Part shown: positions 8,728 to 18,596 of the stretch, piece by piece | Layout: every line of letters starts with the position of its first letter | Numbering within the stretch: position 1 is the stretch's first letter | Assembly (NCBI RefSeq): GCF_003149085.1 | Contig: NZ_QGDT01000005.1 | Coordinates: 1 to 64,000 of the forward strand | Direction of reading: 5' to 3' | Length of the DNA: 64,000 nucleotides | From: Dyadobacter jejuensis | GTDB lineage: Bacteria; Bacteroidota; Bacteroidia; Cytophagales; Spirosomataceae | Notes under the pieces: model-generated | The model's input: the letters and a program-made list of their open reading frames with translations, nothing else | Database searches by the model: none | Told to the model about the DNA's origin: nothing | Program-made: the position numbers and the translations under genes

Positions 8728-9404
8728 TATCTCTTCTCTTTAATAGTGGATACCGTACCAAAGCCCAGGCTTACCCCTTTGCCTAGCCCAATAAAGTCGG
8801 GGAGGAAGACGTTGGTACGAAAATTAATGTCGAATGCCATAAGCTTTTGCGACTTGTAGGGGACTATTTTGGATTTGATTACCTCGTCGATCCGTAAATG
8901 AACGGTATGCTCTATAGCCCATTTCAAGCCTTTGGCCAACGAGATAATATTCGCCTTCAAAATGTTTTCAAGGAAGTCCACTTTTTCAAATTCGCTTCTA
9001 ATATTCTTGTATTTTTCGTAATTCTCTTGACTGAGTGCTAGCCAGTTGTACATCCTATAGTTAAAGGTCTTCTCCCAAACTTGCATGGTGTACTGGTTCA
9101 TTTGTAGGTTTTTGACCGTTAAGGTTACCGGCCTATCACCAATATGAATGGTAAGGTCGGAGTTTTGAAATAGATGATGTATCTCGTCTACTCCATAGTC
9201 TATACAAATGATAGCGGGGTTGCGCCCGATCCGTTTATACTGGATGACGGGGTAGCCATATAACAGCTCCCTGTCGTTGAGGTGGTTGTGGAAGTGAATG
9301 TTCTCCAATCCAGCTTTAGAAGCGACTGCCCCGCGGAAGGCAGGTAGTTCGTAGGCTTCAATTTCAGTATCAAACTGTATGCGTAAGAATCTAATTTTTT
9401 TCAA
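8727..9404 (-). CDS. cas6: CRISPR pre-crRNA processing endonuclease Cas6
   Basis: 225 residues. The N-terminus has a RAMP-like strand (RIQFDTEIEAYELPAFRGA), a central helical part, and the glycine-rich C-terminal loop GLGKGVSLGFGTV characteristic of Cas6 proteins. Histidines at HFHNH near residue 38 are candidates for catalysis. Cas6 cuts the repeat RNA to make crRNAs. It is first in the operon, so the promoter should lie in the ~100 bases above 9404, but no clear TTG/TAnnTTTG Bacteroidota promoter was found there. No CRISPR repeat substrate is present in the window. Confidence 0.85.
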   Translation of the reverse strand: MKKIRFLRIQFDTEIEAYELPAFRGAVASKAGLENIHFHNHLNDRELLYGYPVIQYKRIGRNPAIICIDYGVDEIHHLFQNSDLTIHIGDRPVTLTVKNLQMNQYTMQVWEKTFNYRMYNWLALSQENYEKYKNIRSEFEKVDFLENILKANIISLAKGLKWAIEHTVHLRIDEVIKSKIVPYKSQKLMAFDINFRTNVFLPDFIGLGKGVSLGFGTVSTIKEKR

Positions 9405-9965
9405 TATTGTAGGCTAAGGTCAATGGCAAAAACCTAAAAATAAAACTATTTAGAGATTTTTCACGAACCGTTTAATAAATAGTCCTGGTTTTTCATCCTT
9501 CTATATTAACTTAAGTTACATACTGGATGAGGCCAATTAGGGGATTTTGATTCGAAACAATACGGCCTCTGCAATTATAAGTTGTTCATTTTCAATCCTA
9601 TGGAATAGCCCAGTCGTACCCCGCCCGACCACCTGGCCCTCTGAGGAATTTTTATTACAATTCGGAAACTTTTTTTGTTTTCTGGATGGGAGAGGGGGGG
9701 CGCCCCTGTTTGGGTTTGGGATGATGGCATCAGGTTGGGCTTGTTGGTTGCCTTCCTGTCCTGGTAGGATGGGGGGGGCACCGCCGACCCCTGGGGAGGT
9801 CCTAGGCCCGTGTGGCGGCTCCTTTTATTCTGGATAGTCCCGCTGTTGGGTGGGCAGTTTACCTACAGCTTAATTCTATAATTTTCTTTGCCATTATTTA
9901 AGTATATTTTTTGCTTTATTTTTGAGAATAACCCCTTGTTTTTAAGCTGAAATGTTAAATTATGA
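9405..9965. other. Intergenic stretch with a G-rich low-complexity patch; no gene recognised
   Basis: The first ~130 bases are AT-rich and probably hold the cas operon promoter. Positions about 9590-9840 change character: runs of G (9684-9691, 9770-9777), repeated GG-rich words and few coding-like features. Open frames on both strands across 9547-9837 have compositions unlike proteins and no recognisable motif. No CRISPR-like direct repeats were seen. Confidence 0.5.
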
Positions 9966-10079
9966 CCTGAGCATCATGTCGTGATGAATGCATCCAAAAC
10001 GGCCGCAATCTTAAAGGAGGCTTTGCATAATTATATGGGTTGGGAGGTTTATACGCATCATGAACAGCTAATAAAATGA
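9966..10079 (+). pseudogene. C-terminal fragment of an unidentified sugar-operon gene
   Basis: A 37-codon stretch reading into KTAAILKEALHNYMGWEVYT and ending with a TGA that overlaps the transketolase ATG by four bases (ATGA at 10076-10079). The ATGA coupling and protein-like composition suggest the last remnant of a gene once co-transcribed with the transketolase. A stop lies just upstream in the same frame, and the rest of the gene is gone. I do not recognise the family. Confidence 0.4.
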
Positions 10080-10881
10080 AAGAAGATACTTTAAACATGG
10101 TCTCCCTACAGGAGAAGTCATTGCGGTATAGAAGAAATATACTTAAGTATATCTACCATGCTAAAGCGGGGCATACGGGAGGGAGTTTGTCGATCGTCGA
10201 TATCCTGAATGTGCTCTATAACGAGGGGATGAATATTACTCCTGAGAACTTTGACTCTAGGCTGCGCGGAAGGGGCATTGCGTGGAAGCGCTGAATGTAG
10301 GGCTGGCCGATAAGGGTTTTTTCCCAGAAGAGGACCTGCTCACCCTTTGTAAGTATGACTCCCCTTATATCGGTCACCCCACCAAATATGTGCATGGTAT
10401 CGAACAAAACACCGGTGGCTTGGGGCATGGACTTTTGATGTGTGCGGGTATGGCTTTAGCCGCCAAAAAAGACCATTCTAATGTAAAGGTATATACCATC
10501 CTGGGAGATGGTGAGATGGCCGAAGGGTCTAACTGGGAAGCGTTGATGTTTGCCGCTCACTTTAAGTTGGATAACCTTTGCGCAGTATTGGATGATAACA
10601 AACTTCAAATTACTAGCTCCAATGCTGAAGTGATGGGCTTGGAGCCTATCGATAAAAAACTAGAGGCTTTTGGCTGGGCGGTCAAGCATGTAGATGGTCA
10701 TAACCTGGAAGAGCTAACCGAAACCTTTAAAAGTATGCCTTTTGAAGTGGGAAAGCCCTCCTTTGTAATCGCACACACGACCAAAGGACAGGGGATTAGC
10801 TATATGGAAAATGTGCTCAAATGGCACCATGGAGTGCCCACAGCCGAGCAATACGACCTGGCTATGGCCGAACTGGTCTAG
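10076..10881 (+). pseudogene. Transketolase N-terminal subunit, frameshifted
   Basis: The start reads into YIYHAKAGHTGGSLSIVDIL, the TPP-binding beginning of the split transketolase N-half. Around 10250-10275 a small deletion shifts the frame: the expected segment ending SKGHSVEAL is reduced to KGHCVEAL in the next frame. The second frame then holds GHPTKYV, the GDGEMAEGSNWEA...DDNKLQI TPP-pyrophosphate motif and a normal end. Split transketolases act with a C-half in pentose or sugar-alcohol catabolism, and a C-half remnant lies 260 bases downstream. The disruption makes a functional product unlikely. Confidence 0.88.
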
Positions 10882-11138
10882 CACGTCACTTAATACAATT
10901 AATTCGAGGGCGTGCCAAAGGCTATAAAATCTTAAGGTGCCAGATGACGATAGGGGTAAAAGCTGCTAATTTTTGAATTGTATTATAATTATAATTAATT
11001 ATAAAATCCTTTTTCAGTGCGCCTTTATGTTGGGCCTATCGAGCGAGCAGATAGCTTAATGCCTAGTGGCCTACATCCAGGAAAGGTTTATAGTTGGAGA
11101 GCCGTATCATTCGCTTTAACTACAACAAACGCGAGTAA

Positions 11139-11318
11139 GTCAAATTTAGAAATATTTTCAGAGACCTTGCAAAGTTGGCTGAAACAGATCCTGAAATAAC
11201 CGTCGTTACCAGCGATTCGTGTGGGTCGGGAAAACTGGTGCCCTTGGGAGAGAATTTTCCCGATCAGATTGTTGAAATGGGTATTGCCGAACAAAACCTG
11301 GTGGCAGATGGAGCGTAG
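11139..11318 (+). pseudogene. Transketolase C-terminal subunit, N-terminal remnant
   Basis: 59 codons open between stops at 11136 and 11316. They read FRNIFRDLAKLAETDPEITV, then TSDSCGSGKLVPLGENFPDQ and VEMGIAEQNLV, the conserved opening of the pyrimidine-binding domain of split transketolase C-subunits, including the catalytic-region E in MGIAEQN. The remaining ~250 residues are missing. The 3' end is joined to a FGGY-kinase fragment in another frame, showing a deletion between the two genes. Confidence 0.85.
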
Positions 11319-11739
11319 GGCTTCTATTGAAGGCATGATCTTTGGTACCACGCAAAATCATATTGTATGGGCTGCCCTTGAAAGTATTCCCTACCAAATC
11401 AAGGAGGTGATAGAGGCCATGTGCCAGGATATTGATGCTGACCTAAAGGGGATATCCGTGAATGGAGGCCTCACCAAAAATGGATTCGTCATCCGATTCT
11501 TAGTCGATTTACTAGGTTTAACCCTTAAAAAGCTAGAAAACCCAGACATTTCGGCCTTAGGAGCCGCTTATCTCTCCGGTTTAGAAAGCGGAGTCCTTAG
11601 AAGTATTGACCAAATAAAGCAGCTAAATGCTCAGAAAACGAGTGTCATTGTTCCTGATATGGCTAATGACGTGGTTGCTAAAAGATATGCGGGGTGGTTG
11701 GAGCGGATTTGCTGGTTTACCAAAATATCCCTGAAGTAG
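11314..11739 (+). pseudogene. FGGY-family carbohydrate (glycerol-type) kinase, C-terminal fragment
   Basis: Reads RASIEGMIFGTTQNHIVWAA, then LESIPYQIKEVIEAM, then the FGGY C-terminal signature ISVNGGLTKNGFVIRF and the helix ISALGAAYLSGLESG. This is the second half of the ATP-binding domain of glycerol/xylulokinase-type enzymes. The N-terminal ~300 residues are absent, and the fragment starts inside the transketolase remnant. Together with the flanking relics it points to an ancestral operon for a pentose or polyol, lost by deletion. Confidence 0.85.
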
Positions 11740-11889
11740 CTCTTACAGGAAACCACCATTCGGAGTTTTCGTTTTTCACCGTTCGAAAATGTTTCCGAAT
11801 GTATACCCCGTTTTATGGCATTAATATTTAAGACCCCCAAAGTCCTTGTAAAATAGGATACCGAATGATATCAATTTCTTTGTAAAAAT

Positions 11890-11924
11890 TTAGCGAGGAA
11901 GCTCCTTAACGGAACTTCCTCGTT
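11890..11924 (-). terminator. Rho-independent terminator after the DUF1593 gene
   Basis: An 8-bp stem (CGAGGAAG at 11894-11901 with CTTCCTCG at 11915-11922) and an inner 3-bp pairing. Read on the minus strand it is followed by a T-rich tract (AAATTTTT), as expected for the gene ending at 11946. Confidence 0.7.
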
Positions 11925-11945
11925 CAATAGGGGAGGCCGCGACCC

Positions 11946-13367
11946 TTAGGGCTGCACCTCCACGATCACCCGTTTATAACGGGTGAGTGCCGGTTGGCCG
12001 CTATCGGTTACGGCGACTATAAAATGCATGGTTCCTTGTTGTCCCTTTTTTGGGGCCAGGAACGAAGCCTTGGCTTGGTCGGCATTTTCTATTTCTAAGG
12101 GGTTGCCGGTAAGGGTGGTAGAAAGGGTGAGGGTGCCTACCTCTCCATAATACATCCATTGGTAACTCAGAGCGTCTCCGTCCGGATCGGTGGAACCTTC
12201 GGCATTGAGGGTGATTTTGTCCCCCGCTTTGGCCTTGATATAGGCCGGCGACACGAGGCTGACCACGGGTGGGTGGTTGGCGGCTTCATAGGGCTTGATA
12301 GTCCAGTCCATACGGGCTTCAAAGTCATTTTGGTAGGCCTCTCTCCAGCGCCAAATCGTTTCCTGGTTTCCGGTATGCCAGCTGCTGTCCATCCCAAATA
12401 CTTCGTCCTGGGCATTAGTCCATAATGGACGTGTTTCTGGTTCTAAAAACCATTTTTCGGTACGGGGTTGGTACAGTTCATAGCGCCCTCCCCAGCTGCC
12501 CCAGTTGGGGTGCTCGGAATTGCCCAGTCCATTATTGATCAAATACATAAAGCTGGGCGAGTCGCCTTCCATCAAGAACTTCATCCAGGGATACTGCGCC
12601 CCGAGTGGGCCTTTGTTGCGGATATGGGAATCCAGCCATGGGTTGTCGACAATGGGGAAGTTGCCACCAGCAAATCGCCCATGAAAGCGGTCGCCACTAA
12701 TACCCGTCCAAGTGGCATGGTGGTAGCCATCCAAAGTGTGAAATCCCGGACTGGCGATATAAAACAGATCCTTAAAGGTCTTACGAATCCACGGGCCGGA
12801 GTCGTCTTGATCGGAGATGGTATAGACCCGTAGTTTGGAAACGAACTTTTGTAATTCATTACTGCTGCGGGTGGCCTTTACCTTCCATAGCGCCTGTGCC
12901 AGACAGTTGGGGCCTCCCCAGGCCAACACCCATACCGGGCGGTTGTCGGAACGGTCTACCGATTTGATGATCTGTTCGGAACCCTCAGAGTCCATGCCTT
13001 TCCCTACGGCATGCATGCCGTAGTCGGCCTTTCCTTCTTTGATCAGCGGTATTAGTTTGTCGACGGTGGGATAGCCTATTTCGTGTTTTTCAAGATTGGG
13101 TTGCACCTGTCCATAAGTCTCCACGATTTCTTTAATTCGCCAGGTTGCTAATTCTTTTTTTTGATGCACGGAGGTCGTGGCTATCAATCCTTCTATGTCG
13201 AAATGGTTGGCATAGGTCAAGAAACGGACCAAAGACATGGCGTCGTCGGGTTCGTTTTCAATGTCGGTCAATACGATCACCCTTGGCTTGGTATCGGTAT
13301 GTTGAGCGTTCAAAAATGCCCCTTGCAGGACCAGGAAAAGGATGCAAATGTTCTGTTTAATTTTCAT
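11946..13367 (-). CDS. Secreted DUF1593 protein (Sde182-type, nucleoside-hydrolase-like) with C-terminal beta-sandwich
   Basis: 473 residues with an N-terminal signal peptide ending near FLNAQ. The nucleoside-hydrolase-like domain begins with [19 protein letters not shown], the acidic cluster characteristic of DUF1593, followed by GLIATTS and [15 protein letters not shown]. The last ~110 residues (from [11 protein letters not shown]) form an Ig/cadherin-like sandwich with the repeat signature [14 protein letters not shown]. The family includes cellulose-binding proteins and occurs in polysaccharide utilisation loci. Substrate is unknown. It is the only open gene between the decayed kinase and the broken GH28, and both neighbours suggest plant or algal sugar catabolism. 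Confidence 0.85.
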   Translation of the reverse strand: MKIKQNICILFLVLQGAFLNAQHTDTKPRVIVLTDIENEPDDAMSLVRFLTYANHFDIEGLIATTSVHQKKELATWRIKEIVETYGQVQPNLEKHEIGYPTVDKLIPLIKEGKADYGMHAVGKGMDSEGSEQIIKSVDRSDNRPVWVLAWGGPNCLAQALWKVKATRSSNELQKFVSKLRVYTISDQDDSGPWIRKTFKDLFYIASPGFHTLDGYHHATWTGISGDRFHGRFAGGNFPIVDNPWLDSHIRNKGPLGAQYPWMKFLMEGDSPSFMYLINNGLGNSEHPNWGSWGGRYELYQPRTEKWFLEPETRPLWTNAQDEVFGMDSSWHTGNQETIWRWREAYQNDFEARMDWTIKPYEAANHPPVVSLVSPAYIKAKAGDKITLNAEGSTDPDGDALSYQWMYYGEVGTLTLSTTLTGNPLEIENADQAKASFLAPKKGQQGTMHFIVAVTDSGQPALTRYKRVIVEVQP

Positions 13368-13463
13368 TGATTTACATTTTTAAGTATCATGTTACTATGT
13401 TATTTAGCCCCTAGTTGGTCAACGTCATGAATGCCGATTTAAATGGACAGGATACATGAATTC

Positions 13464-15134
13464 TTATTTGAAAATTACGGCGGTCACGCTAACTTCCTTG
13501 CCAATTTCTGTTTGTATTTTCAGGCCAGCATCAATTTTAATTTTACCGGATTCACTACCCCCTACGGCGATGGTCCCTAAGGTGGTGGAGTCGATGGTGA
13601 CGTCCTTTATTTTAAGTTTTTTGCCGTTATAAATATCCATGGCTGGTGCCTTTTTGGTGGCCATCTTAACATCTTTGATACTTACCCCCGTGGCATCTAT
13701 GATCGTAAAGCCCTGGTCTGCTTCGATCAGTAGGTTGTCCAATTCAATATTTTTAAGGTTCATTTCCGGCAAACCCTGGAGAAAAACCGCTTCATGCGCC
13801 CCTTTAATCTCGATGGGCTTGATAGATATATTCTTGAATTGTGGGGTTTCTTCAGTCACCGGCTCAAGCTTCGATACCGCTGTAGTATTTCCCTTGGCCA
13901 AGGTTTCGGCGGCAGACTTTCCTCCGTAATACAAAATGAAGGAGATGGCTTGTGAAGGGATATTGACCATTTAAATATTGGATATATATATATTCTCTAC
14001 CATACCGCCGCGTCCACGGGTGCTTTTGAATCGTAGACCTACATCGGTGCCCATAAAGGTATTACTAGAGACGTGCATATTCCCGACTCCCCCTGACATT
14101 TCACTTCCCATCGTAACGCCACCATGGCCATGGTATACGATGTTATTTCTAATGATTAGGTTTTCGCAAGGTACTCCCCGGTCTCTTCTGCCCTGGTCTT
14201 TGCCCGATTTTATACAAATGGCATCGTCGCCCACATCGAAGCTCGAGTTTTCAATGATCACATTCTTACAGGACTCCACATCCAGCCCATCGCCATTTAG
14301 CGAATACCAGGGGTTTCTAACGATGATGTTCCTGACGATAAGCTCTTCGACCATTAATGGATGTAGACACCAAGCTGGGGAATTTTGGAAAACGGGGCCA
14401 CCAAACTTCACTCTTTTGGAGTTTTGGATGCTCACCATCGCGGGCCGAAGGAAATCTCGTATCGCTAAGAACTCCGCTTTGGTTTTTAATTCCAGTCGCA
14501 CATTTTGGTCAGCGACATTCGCTCCATCCTTATACTGTTGAGAGGGGAACCAGTTTCCGTTTTTCTCATCTACAACGCCGCCCGAGGCCACGAGTTTTTT
14601 CCATTCATGATCCGTAAGCTTGCTCTTTTTTACCATTCTCCACGCGTCGCCAGAGCCATCCCATAGACCCGAAGCCGTAAAGGCGATATTTTCGAGGTCT
14701 TTACCATAAATCGGAGAAATACAGCGCCAAATATTAAGTCCTTCAAAGCTCGTCTCAATAATAGGGTAAAGGTCTTTATCGGCAGAAAAACGGATCAGGT
14801 TACCTGCTGAGGCATACATTTCGATATTGCTTTTTAGTATAATAGGGCCCCTGAGCCAAATGCCGGCAGGGATAATGACCTTTCCCCCGCCTTTTTTAGA
14901 TACCGCATCTATGGCATCGGCTATGGCCTTGGTGTTCAAAAAATCTCCGCCACTTTTCGCTCCAAAATCTTTAATATTCACCGTGTTGTTAGGGATGATG
15001 GGTTCTTTGACCCGGTCCATTTGAAATTCTATTCCCGGGTACAGCTTGGACTTAGCGTTGGGCTGGGCCACAAGCACGTTGGCGAACAGGATAGCGAGTA
15101 CGGTGTTGGTAAAGGTGAATGGTTTCTTTCTCAT
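13464..15134 (-). pseudogene. GH28 polygalacturonase-family glycoside hydrolase interrupted by one in-frame TAA
   Basis: The start at 15134 (MRKKPFTFTNTVLAILFANV) gives a signal peptide. The body has the GH28 right-handed beta-helix signature: NGDGLDVESCKNV, VGDDAICIKSG, GHGGVTMGSEMSGG, matching catalytic aspartates and histidine. A TAA at 13971-13973 breaks the frame between ENIYISNI and MVNIPSQAISF. The downstream 168 residues continue the same helix in the same frame, and family members read straight through here. The stop is followed directly by ATG (TAAATG), so re-initiation could make the second half separately, but a split helix is unlikely to work. Pectin-type oligosaccharides would be the substrate. 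Confidence 0.88.
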
Positions 15135-15242
15135 TTTAAAGGATATTTTAACTAGATATATAATCAAAGGTGTTTCTTTTGCCATTCAGGAAAGGCTTGC
15201 AATGCCCCGGCAGGCCGGGAAGTATACCAGCTATATCCATAA

Positions 15243-15542
15243 AATCCTACGAACGAATACCCACGACCTAATGCCAATATTTCGGGAGCATCCACGCTGT
15301 ATTGGAGCACCTTGGGTTATGTGGACGGCTCTTATCTGCGCGTTAGGAACCTTTCCCTGGGTTATACTTTCCCGAACATGAAGAAGTCTTATTTTAGCAA
15401 TATTCGGTTTTACGCGACAGGGTCTAATCTTTGGACCTGGACCAAAAGTTCTAAGTTGAAGGAATAGGACCCCGAAAGAGGGGGAGGAGAGAGTAGCCCC
15501 ATGCTGAAAAATGTAGTGGTCGGTCTTAACCTTGGATTTTAA
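15243..15542 (+). pseudogene. SusC-like TonB-dependent transporter, C-terminal tail with in-frame TAG
   Basis: Translation gives NEYPRPNANISGASTLYWST, then LGYVDGSYLRVRNLSLGYTF and a closing strand with NVVVGLNLGF before the TAA at 15540. This is the final ~100 residues of a SusC outer-membrane porin. A TAG at 15465-15467 stands where the family has a tyrosine (KLKE-stop-DPERGGG). Everything upstream of 15243 is lost or scrambled. It lies 20 bases before the susD remnant, the normal SusC-SusD order. Confidence 0.88.
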
Positions 15543-15562
15543 TCATATTAAAGATTAGTAAG

Positions 15563-16967
15563 ATGAAAAAGATAGCATTATTTATCATATTTCTGGCCGT
15601 GGTCGTTACGTCCTGTAAGGATTCGATTACCGAGTACAATCCGAGTTGGTTGACGGCCCTATATGGCGGCGTCAATTTATGCAACGCGGGTATCAATCAA
15701 ATAGCCAGTGTAAACTTTACTCCGGCCCTGAGGGCACAAAGGGAAGCAGAGCTTCGTTTCTTACGTGCGTTTTATTATTGGCATATTGTTGAAACCTGGG
15801 GTGGGGTACATTTTACTCTGGAAGAGACCAAGGGGATTTCAACAACGGCCAACAAGACTCCGGTGGAGACCTTTTATAAGCAGATATTCGCAGATTTGCA
15901 ATTTGCAACCAAGAACCTCGCAAATACGACCACCAATTATGAGCGGGTAACGCGGCCGGCTGCTATGGCGTTTTTGGCCAGGAAGTACCTGACCAGAGGG
16001 ATGTATGCAGAAGCGAACAATATGGCTAACGCGGTATTGAATGGCAACTTTGGCTACCAACTTGAAGCCAATTATGCAGATCTTTGGAAAATGAGTAATA
16101 ACCAAAACAAGGAGATACTGTATGCGGTTAACTATTCGGCAAATCTTACTTTAAACGATCTATACAATTCCACCACCAACGTAACGGGCCATGGTAGAGG
16201 GAGTAATAATGGTCATTTACACTTCTTGATGAAGTATGATAACCTACCCGGGATGCTAAGAGATACGGCCCTTTAATCGCTATATGCCCACTCGTTTCCT
16301 GCTAGACCTTTATAGTGAGACGGATGCACGCTACGAAGGGTCGTTTATGGAGGTATGGTTGGCTAACTCAGGCACCAGACCTACAGGAATGAAACTCGGG
16401 GACACGGCCGTGATTGCGACCAGAAAGACAGTGGCAAAGCCCGCAGGAGCACTATATACGCTGGTCGATCGGAAAGCCATTTATAATGAGGACGGGACTA
16501 CCAAGAATACCTTGGTGTACCCCACCTTAACCAAACATATGGACAATACCCGGTCGAGTGCCAACGAAGCCCAGAGCGCTAGGGATGCCTATGTGATTCG
16601 ATTGGCAGAAGTTTATCTGATAGCAGCGGAAGCACAATTGAAACTCGGGAAACTCGACTCGGCCGCTGTCAATATCAATATAGTTCGGAATGGAGCGGCA
16701 AAACCTGGTAAAGTGGCCAATATGCTTATAACGCCAAGTCAGGTGACGGTGGACTTTATCTTGGACGAACGAGCCAGGGAATTTGCTGGTGAGCAAATGC
16801 GTTGGTTCGATTTGAAACGAACAGGAAAACTCGTGGAAAGAGTAAAGGCGCATAACCCCAATGCCACAGATATTCAGCCCTTCCATGTGCTACGACCCAT
16901 TCCGAGGGCCCAGCTCGATGCCGTGACAAATCGGGTGGAATTTGCCCAAAATGAAGGATATCAATAG
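15563..16967 (+). pseudogene. SusD-like glycan-binding lipoprotein, deleted and frameshifted
   Basis: The N-terminus has a lipoprotein signal (LAVVVTSC) followed by KDSITEYNPS, after which the sequence jumps to ALYGGVNLCNAGI. Dozens of residues of the usual first TPR region are missing. The TPR core (LRAQREAELRFLRAFYYWHI) is present. At 16271-16276 one extra T in CTTTAATCGC creates a stop; removing it gives TALNRYMPTRFLLDLY, joining the second half, which ends with a typical SusD C-terminus (RAREFAGEQMRWFDLKRTGK). It partners the SusC tail just upstream. It is a remnant of a polysaccharide utilisation locus. Confidence 0.9.
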
Positions 16968-16986
16968 TTAATCGAAAATATATTGT

Positions 16987-17027
16987 AAAAAATGGCCGTT
17001 TCAGGGATATGGAACGGCCATTTTTTT
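16987..17027. terminator. Bidirectional rho-independent terminator
   Basis: A perfect 14-bp inverted repeat (AAAAAATGGCCGTT / AACGGCCATTTTTT) with a 12-base loop. It lies between the susD remnant (plus) and the cupin gene (minus) and would end transcription from both sides. Confidence 0.85.
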
Positions 17028-17089
17028 AATTCAAAAATATTTTCGGGCTCTCCAGCTTAAATTTATAACCGTGAATTGGGCGCGTGCTC

Positions 17090-17569
17090 CTAGGATTCGA
17101 AATAATTTTCTGGGTATAGTTTATTTCCATATTTTTCAGCAATTGCACCTAAAGTAGCCTTTTTGGTCACTGCGGAATCATCGATGTTTTTGGTTAAATA
17201 ATCGGATGCTTCCAAAAAGCAATCGTCTAAACCAGCGGGCATCACCGTACATAATAGTTTAGCCGGTACATCGGTTTTGTTTTTAAAACAATGCACTAGC
17301 CCCCCTTTTGGAATATTAACCAGAGCGCCCTTTTGGGCAATATAACTCCCTGCATCGGATTGAAATGTAATTTCGCCTTCTAAAACATAAAAGGATTCGA
17401 CGATGTTTTCGTGTGCATGCGGATTTGCCCCTGCACCTGAAGGGACCGTCATTTCTATAACGGCAAATTCTCCGGAAGTTTGTTTTCCTGAAACTACAAT
17501 TCGGTAATTGCCGCCTGCCATAGAAAGTTTCTGTCCGTCATTGGGGCCTAGGGTTACTATCGATTTCAT
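17090..17569 (-). CDS. Cupin-domain protein
   Basis: 159 residues forming a single small cupin barrel. Metal-binding motif 1 is visible as PHAHENIVESFYVLEGE (two His and a Glu), with a further His in PKGGLVHCFKN from motif 2. Cupins of this size include dioxygenase-like enzymes and sugar- or ligand-sensing proteins, and the reaction cannot be inferred. It is 35 bases downstream of the MDR oxidoreductase on the same strand, so the two probably form an operon controlled by the divergent HxlR regulator. Confidence 0.8.
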   Translation of the reverse strand: MKSIVTLGPNDGQKLSMAGGNYRIVVSGKQTSGEFAVIEMTVPSGAGANPHAHENIVESFYVLEGEITFQSDAGSYIAQKGALVNIPKGGLVHCFKNKTDVPAKLLCTVMPAGLDDCFLEASDYLTKNIDDSAVTKKATLGAIAEKYGNKLYPENYFES

Positions 17570-17604
17570 ATATTGCGATATGTTTTATGAATGGTGGGAG
17601 GGCA

Positions 17605-18531
17605 CTAAAATTCAAATACGATCTTAGATTTTGCTTTCCTAGATTCGACCATCGACAAGGCTTCCTGGGCCCGTGATAGATCATATATCCATGGTTTTTT
17701 GACCTTTATCTTGCCTTGTTCCAGCCATCCGATTACCTCACTGAATTTATTAGGCTCCATTCTGGTGAGGGTCATTTTTCCAGTAAGACCATATTTTTCT
17801 AAAGCCGAAGGATTAGGTGGTTGGGTCGTGGAGACGATTACTCCCCCTTTTTTGACGATGGAATACGATTTGGCAAGGGTTTCACCTCCTACCAAATCCA
17901 AAACGACATCTAAATCGTGTAGAACCGAAGAGAAGTCGGCTTTGGTATAGTCTATTACTTGGTCTATTCCCAAGGCTAATAGTTCCTGGAGGTTTTCTCC
18001 AGTAGCAGTTCCTATTACGGAAAGCCCCGAGTTCTTGGCGATTTGAACGGCCATCTGGCCCACCGCTCCACCAGCGCCATGAATCAATATTTTCTGACCG
18101 TTTTTGATAGCAGCGTCTTCGACCAGCGCCGTATAGGCCGTGCCCAGAGAAAAGGGGATAATGGAAGCGTCTGTAAAGCTGATCGACTTGGGTTTGGGCG
18201 TTACTTCATTTTCATTTACCGCCACATAGGCCGCATAGGTTCCGCCTTGCATAAAATTGGGCATGAGCATTACTTCATCTCCGGGTTTATAAAGGGTTAC
18301 CGCCTCGCCTACCTCCGTGACAATACCGGCGCCCTCCCAGCCAAGGGTAAAAGGGAAGGTCTTGGTCAGTTGTCCGGCCAAAAAGCCGGAGCGGATTTTG
18401 TAGTCTACAGGATTGACCGACGAGGCCTTTATTTGTACCACAACTTGATGGGGTTGAGCCTTTGGAATGGCTATGTCGACCTGCTCTAATACGGAATTGT
18501 CGCCGTACTGTTTAATCTGGATTGCTTTCAT
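17605..18531 (-). CDS. NADP-dependent MDR oxidoreductase (quinone oxidoreductase-like)
   Basis: 308 residues. It begins MKAIQIKQYGDNSVLEQVDI and has the zinc-lacking MDR pattern: ASSVNPVDYKIRSG, GWEGAGIVTEVG, and the nucleotide-binding Rossmann motif HGAGGAVGQMAVQIAK. Such enzymes reduce quinones, enones or similar electrophiles with NADPH. It is divergently arranged with an HxlR regulator 65 bases away, a common layout for stress-responsive oxidoreductases. A homologous gene lies in the AT-rich island at 26713. Confidence 0.9.
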   Translation of the reverse strand: MKAIQIKQYGDNSVLEQVDIAIPKAQPHQVVVQIKASSVNPVDYKIRSGFLAGQLTKTFPFTLGWEGAGIVTEVGEAVTLYKPGDEVMLMPNFMQGGTYAAYVAVNENEVTPKPKSISFTDASIIPFSLGTAYTALVEDAAIKNGQKILIHGAGGAVGQMAVQIAKNSGLSVIGTATGENLQELLALGIDQVIDYTKADFSSVLHDLDVVLDLVGGETLAKSYSIVKKGGVIVSTTQPPNPSALEKYGLTGKMTLTRMEPNKFSEVIGWLEQGKIKVKKPWIYDLSRAQEALSMVESRKAKSKIVFEF

Positions 18532-18562
18532 ATTTTGATCAATTTCGTTTAACGAATTTATT

Positions 18563-18570
18563 TATATTTG
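18563..18570 (+). promoter_or_regulatory. Candidate Bacteroidota -7 box for the HxlR gene
   Basis: TATATTTG matches the Bacteroidota TAnnTTTG -7 consensus, 27 bases before the longest HxlR start. A TTTG at 18534-18537 is farther upstream than the usual -33 spacing, so the assignment is tentative. Confidence 0.35.
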
Positions 18571-18596
18571 CCTTGATAATAGGGTAATCTTAAATT

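Noticed and set aside
9547..9837. Open frames on both strands in the G-rich patch
   Set aside because: Composition driven by G/C runs, no recognisable motif, and no ribosome-binding or operon context; treated as non-coding.
12159..12859. Plus- and minus-strand open frames inside the DUF1593 gene
   Set aside because: Overlap a clearly coding frame and show no family signal; shadows of the real gene.
15135..15185. N-terminal extension of the GH28 gene to position 15185
   Set aside because: The extra 17 residues precede a normal signal peptide and fall next to the SusC remnant region; the ATG at 15134 is a better start.
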